Shown here piece after piece: positions 33,071 through 45,357 of a stretch of 64,000 bases of DNA. This stretch comes from Lepidodermella squamata. Its lineage: Eukaryota > Gastrotricha. Position 1 is the first letter of the stretch; each line of letters starts with the position of its first letter. The DNA lies in the NCBI GenBank assembly GCA_047495785.1, contig JBLDXI010000064.1, positions 372,001 through 436,000 of the forward strand, read 5' to 3'. The position numbers were made by a program, and so were the translations under genes. The notes under the pieces are model-generated. The model was given only the letters and a program-made list of their open reading frames with translations. It was not told where the DNA came from and ran no database searches.

Positions 33071-36000
33071 TTTAAAACAACATGTACGCACGTTGTTCGC
33101 ACACGCGAACACGCGGAAATTTCACAGCTGCGGTTGAACTGTCAAACGTAATATAGAAGTGTCCTATATCATTAGAAATGGCGAAGAATTCTGCACATTT
33201 TCATCATTTAACCATAAATAACTGATGCAGTGCGCGATATCGGTGCCAGAAAAAGTGTTTGTTCGCAAAATAATTAATAATTACCGCGCGCGCACCGCAT
33301 ACACATGCACACGCATTTACACCAAGTGCACAGTGAACTACATGTTAAACATCTGTAGTATTTTTTTACCAGCGTTAACCTGTAGCTGTGTCGACATGTT
33401 TCATAAAAAAGTGAATGGCGAAGAAATCTGGTTTTAAACCTGCGACATTTGTCATTGCGATGTACTCGCAACGCTGTCCGCAGCGTGATTTACGTTTAAA
33501 AACAACATGTACGCACGTTGTTCGCACACGCGAACACGCGGAAATTTCACAGCTGCGGTTGAACTGTCAAACGTAATATAGAAGTGTCCTATATCATTAG
33601 AAATGGCGAAGAATTCTGCACATTTTCATCATTTAACCATAAATAACTGATGCAGTGCGCGATATCGGTGCCGGAAAAAGTGTTTGTTCGCAAAATAATT
33701 AATAATCACCGCGCGCGCACCGCATACACATGCACACGCATTTACACCAAGTGCACAGTGAACTACATGTTAAACATCTGTAGTATTTTTTTACCAGCGT
33801 TAACCTGTAGCTGTGTCGACATGTTTCATAAAAAAGTGAATGGCGAAGAAATCTGGTTTTAAACCTGCTACATTTGTCATTGCGATGTACTCGCAACGCT
33901 GTCCGCAGCGTGATTTACGTTTAAAAACAACATGTACGCACGTTGTTCGCACACGCGAACACGCGGAAATTTCACAGCTGCGGTTGAACTGTCAAACGTA
34001 ATATAGAAGTGTCCTATATCATTAGAAATGGCGAAGAATTCTGCACATTTTCATCATTTAACCATAAATAACTGATGCAGTGCGCGATATCGGTGCCAGA
34101 AAAAGTGTTTGTTCGCAAAATAATTAATAATTACCGCGCGCGCACCGCATACACATGCACACGCATTTACACCAAGTGCACAGTGAACTACATGTTAAAC
34201 ATCTGTAGTATTTTTTTACCAGCGTTAACCTGTAGCTGTGTCGACATGTTTCATAAAAAAGTGAATGGCGAAGAAATCTGGTTTTAAACCTGCTACATTT
34301 GTCATTGCGATGTACTCGCAACGCTGTCCGCAGCGTGATTTACGTTTAAAAACAACATGTACGCACGTTGTTCGCACACGCGAACACGCGGAAATTTCAC
34401 AGCTGCGGTTGAACTGTCAAACGTAATATAGAAGTGTCCTATATCATTAGAAATGGCGAAGAATTCTGCACATTTTCATCATTTAACCATAAATAACTGA
34501 TGCAGTGCGCGATATCGGTGCCAGAAAAAGTGTTTGTTCGCAAAATAATTAATAATTACCGCGCGCGCACCGCATACACATGCACACGCATTTACACCAA
34601 GTGCACAGTGAACTACATGTTAAACATCTGTAGTATTTTTTTACCAGCGTTAACCTGTAGCTGTGTCGACATGTTTCATAAAAAAGTGAATGGCGAAGAA
34701 ATCTGGTTTTAAACCTGCGACATTTGTCATTGCGATGTACTCGCAACGCTGTCCGCAGCGTGATTTACGTTTAAAAACAACATGTACGCACGTTGTTCGC
34801 ACACGCGAACACGCGGAAATTTCACAGCTGCGGTTGAACTGTCAAACGTAATATAGAAGTGTCCTATATCATTAGAAATGGCGAAGAATTCTGCACATTT
34901 TCATCATTTAACCATAAATAACTGATGCAGTGCGCGATATCGGTGCCGGAAAAAGTGTTTGTTCGCAAAATAATTAATAATCACCGCGCGCGCACCGCAT
35001 ACACATGCACACGCATTTACACCAAGTGCACAGTGAACTACATGTTAAACATCTGTAGTATTTTTTTACCAGCGTTAACCTGTAGCTGTGTCGACATGTT
35101 TCATAAAAAAGTGAATGGCGAAGAAATCTGGTTTTAAACCTGCTACATTTGTCATTGCGATGTACTCGCAACGCTGTCCGCAGCGTGATTTACGTTTAAA
35201 AACAACATGTACGCACGTTGTTCGCACACGCGAACACGCGGAAATTTCACAGCTGCGGTTGAACTGTCAAACGTAATATAGAAGTGTCCTATATCATTAG
35301 AAATGGCGAAGAATTCTGCACATTTTCATCATTTAACCATAAATAACTGATGCAGTGCGCGATATCGGTGCCAGAAAAAGTGTTTGTTCGCAAAATAATT
35401 AATAATTACCGCGCGCGCACCGCATACACATGCACACGCATTTACACCAAGTGCACAGTGAACTACATGTTAAACATCTGTAGTATTTTTTTACCAGCGT
35501 TAACCTGTAGCTGTGTCGACATGTTTCATAAAAAAGTGAATGGCGAAGAAATCTGGTTTTAAACCTGCTACATTTGTCATTGCGATGTACTCGCAACGCT
35601 GTCCGCAGCGTGATTTACGTTTAAAAACAACATGTACGCACGTTGTTCGCACACGCGAACACGCGGAAATTTCACAGCTGCGGTTGAACTGTCAAACGTA
35701 ATATAGAAGTGTCCTATATCATTAGAAATGGCGAAGAATTCTGCACATTTTCATCATTTAACCATAAATAACTGATGCAGTGCGCGATATCGGTGCCAGA
35801 AAAAGTGTTTGTTCGCAAAATAATTAATAATTACCGCGCGCGCACCGCATACACATGCACACGCATTTACACCAAGTGCACAGTGAACTACATGTTAAAC
35901 ATCTGTAGTATTTTTTTACCAGCGTTAACCTGTAGCTGTGTCGACATGTTTCATAAAAAAGTGAATGGCGAAGAAATCTGGTTTTAAACCTGCTACATTT

Positions 36001-39000
36001 GTCATTGCGATGTACTCGCAACGCTGTCCGCAGCGTGATTTACGTTTAAAAACAACATGTACGCACGTTGTTCGCACACGCGAACACGCGGAAATTTCAC
36101 AGCTGCGGTTGAACTGTCAAACGTAATATAGAAGTGTCCTATATCATTAGAAATGGCGAAGAATTCTGCACATTTTCATCATTTAACCATAAATAACTGA
36201 TGCAGTGCGCGATATCGGTGCCAGAAAAAGTGTTTGTTCGCAAAATAATTAATAATTACCGCGCGCGCACCGCATACACATGCACACGCATTTACACCAA
36301 GTGCACAGTGAACTACATGTTAAACATCTGTAGTATTTTTTTACCAGCGTTAACCTGTAGCTGTGTCGACATGTTTCATAAAAAAGTGAATGGCGAAGAA
36401 ATCTGGTTTTAAACCTGCTACATTTGTCATTGCGATGTACTCGCAACGCTGTCCGCAGCGTGATTGACGTTTAAAAACAACATGTACGCACGTTGTTCGC
36501 ACACGCGAACACGCGGAAATTTCACAGCTGCGGTTGAACTGTCAAACGTAATATAGAAGTGTCCTATATCATTAGAAATGGCGAAGAATTCTGCACATTT
36601 TCATCATTTAACCATAAATAACTGATGCAGTGCGCGATATCGGTGCCAGAAAAAGTGTTTGTTCGCAAAATAATTAATAATTACCGCGCGCGCACCGCAT
36701 ACACATGCACACGCATTTACACCAAGTGCACAGTGAACTACATGTTAAACATCTGTAGTATTTTTTTACCAGCGTTAACCTGTAGCTGTGTCGACATGTT
36801 TCATAAAAAAGTGAATGGCGAAGAAATCTGGTTTTAAACCTGCTACATTTGTCATTGCGATGTACTCGCAACGCTGTCCGCAGCGTGATTTACGTTTAAA
36901 AACAACATGTACGCACGTTGTTCGCACACGCGAACACGCGGAAATTTCACAGCTGCGGTTGAACTGTCAAACGTAATATAGAAGTGTCCTATATCATTAG
37001 AAATGGCGAAGAATTCTGCACATTTTCATCATTTAACCATAAATAACTGATGCAGTGCGCGATATCGGTGCCAGAAAAAGTGTTTGTTCGCAAAATAATT
37101 AATAATTACCGCGCGCGCACCGCATACACATGCACACGCATTTACACCAAGTGCACAGTGAACTACATGTTAAACATCTGTAGTATTTTTTTACCAGCGT
37201 TAACCTGTAGCTGTGTCGACATGTTTCATAAAAAAGTGAATGGCGAAGAAATCTGGTTTTAAACCTGCTACATTTGTCATTGCGATGTACTCGCAACGCT
37301 GTCCGCAGCGTGATTTACGTTTAAAAACAACATGTACGCACGTTGTTCGCACACGCGAACACGCGGAAATTTCACAGCTGCGGTTGAACTGTCAAACGTA
37401 ATATAGAAGTGTCCTATATCATTAGAAATGGCGAAGAATTCTGCACATTTTCATCATTTAACCATAAATAACTGATGCAGTGCGCGATATCGGTGCCAGA
37501 AAAAGTGTTTGTTCGCAAAATAATTAATAATTACCGCGCGCGCACCGCATACACATGCACACGCATTTACACCAAGTGCACAGTGAACTACATGTTAAAC
37601 ATCTGTAGTATTTTTTTACCAGCGTTAACCTGTAGCTGTGTCGACATGTTTCATAAAAAAGTGAATGGCGAAGAAATCTGGTTTTAAACCTGCTACATTT
37701 GTCATTGCGATGTACTCGCAACGCTGTCCGCAGCGTGATTGACGTTTAAAAACAACATGTACGCACGTTGTTCGCACACGCGAACACGCGGAAATTTCAC
37801 AGCTGCGGTTGAACTGTCAAACGTAATATAGAAGTGTCCTATATCATTAGAAATGGCGAAGAATTCTGCACATTTTCATCATTTAACCATAAATAACTGA
37901 TGCAGTGCGCGATATCGGTGCCAGAAAAAGTGTTTGTTCGCAAAATAATTAATAATTACCGCGCGCGCACCGCATACACATGCACACGCATTTACACCAA
38001 GTGCACAGTGAACTACATGTTAAACATCTGTAGTATTTTTTTACCAGCGTTAACCTGTAGCTGTGTCGACATGTTTCATAAAAAAGTGAATGGCGAAGAA
38101 ATCTGGTTTTAAACCTGCTACATTTGTCATTGCGATGTACTCGCAACGCTGTCCGCAGCGTGATTTACGTTTAAAAACAACATGTACGCACGTTGTTCGC
38201 ACACGCGAACACGCGGAAATTTCACAGCTGCGGTTGAACTGTCAAACGTAATATAGAAGTGTCCTATATCATTAGAAATGGCGAAGAATTCTGCACATTT
38301 TCATCATTTAACCATAAATAACTGATGCAGTGCGCGATATCGGTGCCGGAAAAAGTGTTTGTTCGCAAAATAATTAATAATCACCGCGCGCGCACCGCAT
38401 ACACATGCACACGCATTTACACCAAGTGCACAGTGAACTACATGTTAAACATCTGTAGTATTTTTTTACCAGCGTTAACCTGTAGCTGTGTCGACATGTT
38501 TCATAAAAAAGTGAATGGCGAAGAAATCTGGTTTTAAACCTGCGACATTTGTCATTGCGATGTACTCGCAACGCTGTCCGCAGCGTGATTTACGTTTAAA
38601 AACAACATGTACGCACGTTGTTCGCACACGCGAACACGCGGAAATTTCACAGCTGCGGTTGAACTGTCAAACGTAATATAGAAGTGTCCTATATCATTAG
38701 AAATGGCGAAGAATTCTGCACATTTTCATCATTTAACCATAAATAACTGATGCAGTGCGCGATATCGGTGCCGGAAAAAGTGTTTGTTCGCAAAATAATT
38801 AATAATCACCGCGCGCGCACCGCATACACATGCACACGCATTTACACCAAGTGCACAGTGAACTACATGTTAAACATCTGTAGTATTTTTTTACCAGCGT
38901 TAACCTGTAGCTGTGTCGACATGTTTCATAAAAAAGTGAATGGCGAAGAAATCTGGTTTTAAACCTGCGACATTTGTCATTGCGATGTACTCGCAACGCT

Positions 39001-40294
39001 GTCCGCAGCGTGATTTACGTTTAAAAACAACATGTACGCACGTTGTTCGCACACGCGAACACGCGGAAATTTCACAGCTGCGGTTGAACTGTCAAACGTA
39101 ATATAGAAGTGTCCTATATCATTAGAAATGGCGAAGAATTCTGCACATTTTCATCATTTAACCATAAATAACTGATGCAGTGCGCGATATCGGTGCCGGA
39201 AAAAGTGTTTGTTCGCAAAATAATTAATAATCACCGCGCGCGCACCGCATACACATGCACACGCATTTACACCAAGTGCACAGTGAACTACATGTTAAAC
39301 ATCTGTAGTATTTTTTTACCAGCGTTAACCTGTAGCTGTGTCGACATGTTTCATAAAAAAGTGAATGGCGAAGAAATCTGGTTTTAAACCTGCTACATTT
39401 GTCATTGCGATGTACTCGCAACGCTGTCCGCAGCGTGATTTACGTTTAAAAACAACATGTACGCACGTTGTTCGCACACGCGAACACGCGGAAATTTCAC
39501 AGCTGCGGTTGAACTGTCAAACGTAATATAGAAGTGTCCTATATCATTAGAAATGGCGAAGAATTCTGCACATTTTCATCATTTAACCATAAATAACTGA
39601 TGCAGTGCGCGATATCGGTGCCAGAAAAAGTGTTTGTTCGCAAAATAATTAATAATTACCGCGCGCGCACCGCATACACATGCACACGCATTTACACCAA
39701 GTGCACAGTGAACTACATGTTAAACATCTGTAGTATTTTTTTACCAGCGTTAACCTGTAGCTGTGTCGACATGTTTCATAAAAAAGTGAATGGCGAAGAA
39801 ATCTGGTTTTAAACCTGCTACATTTGTCATTGCGATGTACTCGCAACGCTGTCCGCAGCGTGATTTACGTTTAAAAACAACATGTACGCACGTTGTTCGC
39901 ACACGCGAACACGCGGAAATTTCACAGCTGCGGTTGAACTGTCAAACGTAATATAGAAGTGTCCTATATCATTAGAAATGGCGAAGAATTCTGCACATTT
40001 TCATCATTTAACCATAAATAACTGATGCAGTGCGCGATATCGGTGCCAGAAAAAGTGTTTGTTCGCAAAATAATTAATAATTACCGCGCGCGCACCGCAT
40101 ACACATGCACACGCATTTACACCAAGTGCACAGTGAACTACATGTTAAACATCTGTAGTATTTTTTTACCAGCGTTAACCTGTAGCTGTGTCGACATGTT
40201 TCATAAAAAAGTGAATGGCGAAGAAATCTGGTTTTAAACCTGCTACATTTGTCATTGCGATGTACTCGCAACGCTGTCCGCAGCGTGATTGACT
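33071..40294 (+). repeat. 425-bp satellite array 3, about 17 units
   Basis: The longest array. It contains type A units, a mixed type (GTGCCGG and AATCACC but TGCACA and CATGTT) and units with CCTGCGACATTT instead of CCTGCTACATTT. The order near 33225-35770 repeats every three units (A with GCGAC, mixed, A), a 1,275-bp higher-order repeat present twice; three mixed units in a row occur at 38325-39390. It ends within a unit at GCGTGATTGAC, where unique sequence starts. Confidence 0.95.
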
Positions 40295-40727
40295 TTTAAT
40301 ATTTAGAAATCACCGCGCGCTCCCCACGATTCTGAAAATTCGAAAAAATAATGCGGCATAATTAGCACCCGAGCACCCGAGCCCCTTTTTATGCTCAATA
40401 CAATCTTATACTTCGAAAACTATCCGCCTTTTTTTTCAAAATATATATTTATCAAGGCGATTTGAATATTTGTGTAGCGTAATCTAGCTCCGTTTTGGAG
40501 TAAGCGGTTCAGTTGCTTTTCTTCCCGGAATCCCTTCCCGCGATACTAGATCCTACTTCAAGTTTTTAAATCCTCAATGTAAAATAGCAGTTCCGAAGTT
40601 ATTTCTCTTTATCTGCATTGACCTTCAAAAAGTTTCGTTTTTTGATTCCCGGATTGCGGACTCACTGACATTTCCATGTTTAGGTAATTTTGAAGTTATA
40701 CAAAGCCATCCTACTTGCAACGGGTAC
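40295..40727. other. AT-rich intergenic spacer
   Basis: No repeat unit and no gene recognised. It contains the short direct repeat GAGCACCCGAGCC near 40370 and separates satellite array 3 from Helitron-derived sequence. Confidence 0.5.
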
Positions 40728-41180
40728 ATGCAAACTCCTCAACCCATCGTTAACGGCGAGAGACATGTTGGTGAAATAGGTTCAGAAAGTTGTGCCAAAT
40801 CCGACGAAATCTGGCTGCATTCCCGGCACCATGAGGTTTCGATCATGACTTTCGTGTCTTCGCTTGGTACCACTGACACTTTGGCAGGTCTGAATGCGGA
40901 CATTTTCCACCAGGGCTTTACGTATATTAGCCAATCCGGGACTAATTCAGATGGACTTGATGAATGCGATTATTCTCGCCAAATTCAAGAGCTGATGGGA
41001 ACCCTCATGGTACCAACCTCGAAGATTTTCGACATGACTGGGACGCTGACGTACCACAACTTTCAAAATGAATACGATGCATTGCTGAAAGTTGAATTGA
41101 TAGTTGATACCACTGATTTTGATGATGTTAAGCGCTTTGTATCAATTTGCAGAAACCATAACTGCTCTAGTGATCTATAG
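40728..41180 (+). pseudogene. Decayed Helitron Rep N-region fragment (left flank)
   Basis: A 150-codon open frame. Its middle part (IFHQGFTYISQSGTNSDG..., CDYSRQIQELMGTL, IFDMTGTLTYHN) matches in order the start of the Rep region of the intact element (MLYRRGFEHISERGGFGTDG..., DDFDSSRKIKELAATM, LFYTFTAND). Identity is modest, and the HUH and tyrosine parts are missing, so it is a fragment of an older or different Helitron. The remaining residues are not recognisable. Confidence 0.6.
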
Positions 41181-41765
41181 CAATCTGGAAAGTAGCGACA
41201 AGCTGAGTCCAATCGTTCCAAGCATTCTTTCCTGCCATCTGAGCTCGCAAGCATTGTAAATACGTAAGCTGTCATATTTTGACACTTACTGCAATATCTC
41301 ATTGAATCTTTTCAACATGAGTTACTCGATTATTGTCTATTAAATGTACCTGATTCGAAATTATTAGATTTTTGGAAACGCTTATTATCATATGTTTCCC
41401 ATTGCTTTCACTGGCAAATCAAATGTATGGTGCCTTGGTCACATCAGAAGCCTGTGGTTGGTCTGCCTACACGGTTATTTCCTCGGAGTACGGTAAACAG
41501 CTGGGGCGACTGAGCGCTTTAATATTGGCCACTGGAAATGAAAGTCAATTTCTAACGACTCGTCCGCTGATGTTCTTGAATATCCATTCAGCCATTTTTC
41601 GATCGGAATAAAATGATATAAATGAGTGACTTCTCGAGGTTAACGAATGACGTCTTACTTGCCATCGCGCAATTACAGACTATTCGACGAAATTTGTCTC
41701 ACTTATAGAATTATTTGTTAAATTCCGGCCATTTGTTACCTTCTGCTATTACCACTGCTACTACA
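41181..41765. other. Spacer upstream of the Helitron coding region
   Basis: Holds a 79-codon open frame (41372-41611) without recognisable features. It probably includes the 5' untranslated and terminal sequence of the Helitron, but I could not place the transposon end. Confidence 0.4.
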
Positions 41766-42171
41766 ATGCCAAGAACCACGTTCGGAACAAAACCTAGATC
41801 CGGAACAAAACCTAGATCCGGAACAAAAACCAAAACATCAGCTTGTTCGGAATGCAGTCAAAGTGGCGTCAACGTAGCTACTCACTGCTTTCAATGTAAC
41901 AGTCACCATGCGGCAAGTGCTTGTCCGTTTGATGCGACCTCAAACACGGCATCGCAATCGGTGAGTGCCGGGGTGCCATCGGCGGTTCCTAGTCAATCGG
42001 GAAGATCGTACGCTGTCCCAGAGAATCGGATCCAAGGGGAAAATAACGGTGTTTCGCAGCAATCGTCATCAATGATTGGTACAGCAGCTTCTCGTGCGGA
42101 GTCACAAAACCAACGCCGGTCTTTCGCGGAAGTTGTATCAGGCCGCATCGGTAGAGATGATAGTGCTACAC
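41766..42171 (+). CDS. Helitron exon 1: zinc-finger region
   Basis: The frame is open from 41715, but the ATG at 41766 (MPRTTFG) is chosen as start. It begins with an imperfect GTKPRS tandem (nearly identical 18-nt copies), then a cysteine/histidine cluster C-x2-C...C-x2-C-x3-HH...C (SACSECSQSG, HCFQCNSHHAASAC) that should bind zinc. The rest is Ser/Gln-rich and probably unstructured. It ends phase 1 at ACAC|GTGAGT; the 316-nt intron that follows is the longest of the gene. Assignment to the Helitron protein rests on frame continuity into the OTU exon. Confidence 0.65.
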
Positions 42172-42487
42172 GTGAGTTTGACGGCTGTAGTCTGTAGTGA
42201 TCTTTAATGTTTAGGGGACATTGGTTCGATATTTGAATATAAAACATATTTGCATTCAAAATAGCCCGCTCAGCGTCACTACTAATTTATGTTTACACAA
42301 GCCAGAATTCAATGTGAATACTTTTCATCGGATGCTTTCCATCGTGTACCAAATAACTATTGCAAACCATTTTTTAAACTTATTACTCGAGGAAAATTTG
42401 TTCTCTCTGGTGAAATTCGAGGTTTCTCCCCCAAAAATATCAAGATTGCCAAACTTGTTTACCTACTTAATTAACTTGTTTATTTAG

Positions 42488-43180
42488 CCATTAGTCGATC
42501 AGACATGGAAGTTCGGCTGCCTTCTGCCGTTATTCCTGGAAACAACGACTGGTTGCGAGCTGTCGCCCGCATGAACAACCTGGTAATCATCGACAACCTG
42601 GGGCGTGGTGATTGCCAGTTCATGGCTGTGGCGGATTGTGCAAGGAAAATCGGAATCTCATGCACTTACCAAGATTTGCGTATCCGTGCCCAGCAACGGT
42701 TTGCTACCGGGAAATACAGCCACTTGATAGTTCGAGATCCGGTAGCCGAACAAATTGCTAGGGCTAACTGCCAGCCAATACCGTCAAAGGATGCTGCTGA
42801 ATTTCTAGGTCGCATCGCATTGCCTGCATCTGATGGTGGTGATTGGGGCGACGATGTCTCACTCTTGCTGCAAGCGGACAGTCTAGATGTCAAAATCAAA
42901 CTGTTCGACGGTCGCAGTCGTGAAATTTTAGATTATGGTAGCGGCCACCGGCTCATTTACGTTGCATATGATGGTGCTATGCACTATATGGCTATGGTGC
43001 CTGTCGATTCTGGCGATTCTGATTTGCCTGTCATTTCGCCAGGAGTGCCAGGCTCCAGCTCTGGGACACTTGGTGCCAGCAATCCAAACCATACGTCGAC
43101 AGCTTCAGCGGAGAAAAGCAGAAGAAAGACAAAGTCATGCGTTAAGAAGGACAACGAGAAGGCCAACAGAAGGGTTAACG
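42488..43180 (+). CDS. Helitron exon 2: OTU-like cysteine-protease domain
   Basis: The OTU signature is seen as 'VIIDNLGRGDCQFMAVAD', with nucleophile Cys followed by Q-F, and the C-terminal 'LIYVAYDGAMHYMAMVP' carries the catalytic His. OTU domains are deubiquitinase-type cysteine proteases. In the family the motif is usually G-D-G-N-C; here it reads G-R-G-D-C, so the usual Asp three residues before the Cys is an Arg and catalysis is uncertain. The tail after the domain is Ser/Lys-rich and basic. The exon runs from the acceptor TATTTAG to the donor AACG|GTAATT, both phase 1. Confidence 0.8.
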
Positions 43181-43257
43181 GTAATTGAAAAACGAAATTA
43201 ACCACTATGATTGGACTCGCCATTTTTAAACTACTAAACTACTTTCCTCCTTTTTAG

Positions 43258-45300
43258 GTCGTTTAGCCAGTCGCGCGGGGAATAGAGACTTATCACAAGG
43301 TCGTGAAGTAACTACGGGACTACCTACTCGTAAGCAGCTTACATCATGTTATATTCCACATGGGATATCGTATTAATTATTCAGTAGAACTCCCATTGTC
43401 TGCGTCTGATTGCATTACCAGATCTACAACAGTTTCTCCGCAAGCAAAAAACAACGCTGGGCAAGGAGTATACATTAATAATGAAATGGCGAGTAAGTTT
43501 AAGCAAACATTTACTTGCCATGGGTTAAACTAAAACTGTTTAAGATACTGCTGGGATTGACGTAAATAGAACGCAAAGCGCAGTTCCTCAATGTGCTCTA
43601 TGCAAAAGGAGTGAAACAAATAACTATCCTCTGCCTCTGCAGCTGGTCAACGAAGTCACTGTGAAGAAGTACGGCGCTTTGAACCAGGGCTCCAAGCACC
43701 GAAATCTGCTATTATGCAGTTGCTGCGAACTTTATCTGCTGAAAGACTCCAAGCCATTACCATTTGAAGACGCGTGGCCTGCTATAATATACGCAATTTA
43801 TTTTGACGACAAATATCGCTCAATTGCTGAGCAGCTTAAAAACCTGCTTCCGCTTTCACTGCGCGAATCTTGGGCAATCGAAATGCAGAAAACGGGGCGT
43901 GATCTGATGATGACCGATGAGCCTTTTTCCTCTGACGTATCAGATTATCATTTAAACATGGAGAAACGAGCTTATAGCTCACCAGGTTAGCAGTCACGAC
44001 GATTATTTTGTTGAATTATTTTATACTTGGTCTTGTACAGGTGCGTTCAGGCGCCAAATGGATGACTTCTGTTGTCCGCAAGTGAAGTGTGCTCTCGGCT
44101 GCTGGAATTGGCCGGAATTCTGTCGCAAACTCCCGGTGATTCACTTAATTAATCATCTAACAGGATTGCGCATCGGCAATTCGAATCATCGGCTATTGAC
44201 CGCTGCGCGTCCTGACTATCCCAATCCACCTAGGATGTATCGCGGTTGGCGGATTTCACCTGCAATGGTTGTCGACAAAGCTATGGGCCTTTGTTTTTTG
44301 GTATGCGAGAATCATGGCGACAAAGAGCTAAAAAAACAGTTCCTTCACATTCCAATTAATCCCGCATTCGATGAAGAACAACCACAAGTGCCGGAAGCAG
44401 TGGCTCCAGTTGTAACTAGTCCCAACATCGTTCGCAAGGGAAAACTAGGCTCGTACTCCGCTTCCGTTCCCGTTGTCGCTTGTGTTGGCGGCTATCATGG
44501 AATGAGCAGCTTCACAATGGCACCAAGTGTAAGCACCCTTCCAATGACCAGTGCTGACATTGCTCCTCAGCTAATGGCAGCCATTCAACGCCCCGACATC
44601 GGGCGTTGTTTTGCATCTAAAACTGGCGTCATGGATGTTGCCCATCTACTTGCGTCATTTCAGGATCAACATCCTCATGCGTCATCGCAGGCTGAAATGG
44701 CTTTAAGGGGCGCTACTTTCATGGACCTACCGGACGCCTTCCATTCGTGGGCTGTAATCAGAAAAGATGCAGTAGGACCTTCTACGACTAGAAATGACGT
44801 TGAAAATGTTCAAGATTCAAATCGCATGTCTATTAAAGAACTCGTGTTAAATGTCGTTCATAAAGCTGATGACTTTGGCATGAAGCCTGTGTCCTTCAAC
44901 ATACGCAATTCGGATCCCAAGTCATTAATGTACTCTGTGGTTATCGATGTGCTGCTACATTGTCGACCCGTACACAGAAATGTTCTATCGCATTACGTTA
45001 CTGCCAGTAATCGCCGCGTTGGAAATTTACCGCTCATAAAGCTTCTATCGACAGTTTCGCATATCTTCGCGGATCAGCCGGTAAAGCATATCGGAGGCAA
45101 TTCTAGTAAATTACTGTGGGGTGAGCGTGATTGCAAAACTACTGTCATCGACCACGCCCTTGATATCATCACAAATCTGTGCCCGGCAATCAACAGCGAT
45201 GAGCTGTGCCACGGCGGAAGTGAAATAATTCATCCTAGCTTGCAGATTGATGTGTGCGAAACCTCCCGACAATTCACACTCAGGAGTGGATCCCGGCACG
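43258..45300 (+). CDS. Helitron exons 3-6: linker with cysteine pairs
   Basis: Exons 43258-43329, 43385-43492, 43584-43985 and 44041-45300, all joined in phase 1. The fifth exon opens PQCALCKR and later has LLLCSCCELY, making two cysteine pairs that could form one zinc site. The sixth has FCCPQVKCALGCWNW near its start. The remainder (about 400 residues) is unassigned; such long spacers between OTU and Rep are usual in this group. Exons 3 and 4 are supported only by consistent splice sites and phase, so their borders could be off. Confidence 0.6.
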
Positions 45301-45357
45301 GTCTGTCACAACTTTATTTTTCTATAACCATTTAATAGCTCCCGTATTTTTTCGCAG

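Noticed and set aside
13893-40237. About 40 repeated open frames of 70 codons (+) and 65 codons (-) in the 425-bp satellite
   Set aside because: They overlap on opposite strands, recur with the unit, lack any domain, and some units lose the frame through a 10-bp insertion. They are frames of a satellite, not genes.
41063-41302. 79-codon minus-strand frame overlapping the left Rep fragment
   Set aside because: Overlaps recognisable Rep-derived coding sequence on the other strand and shows no motif.
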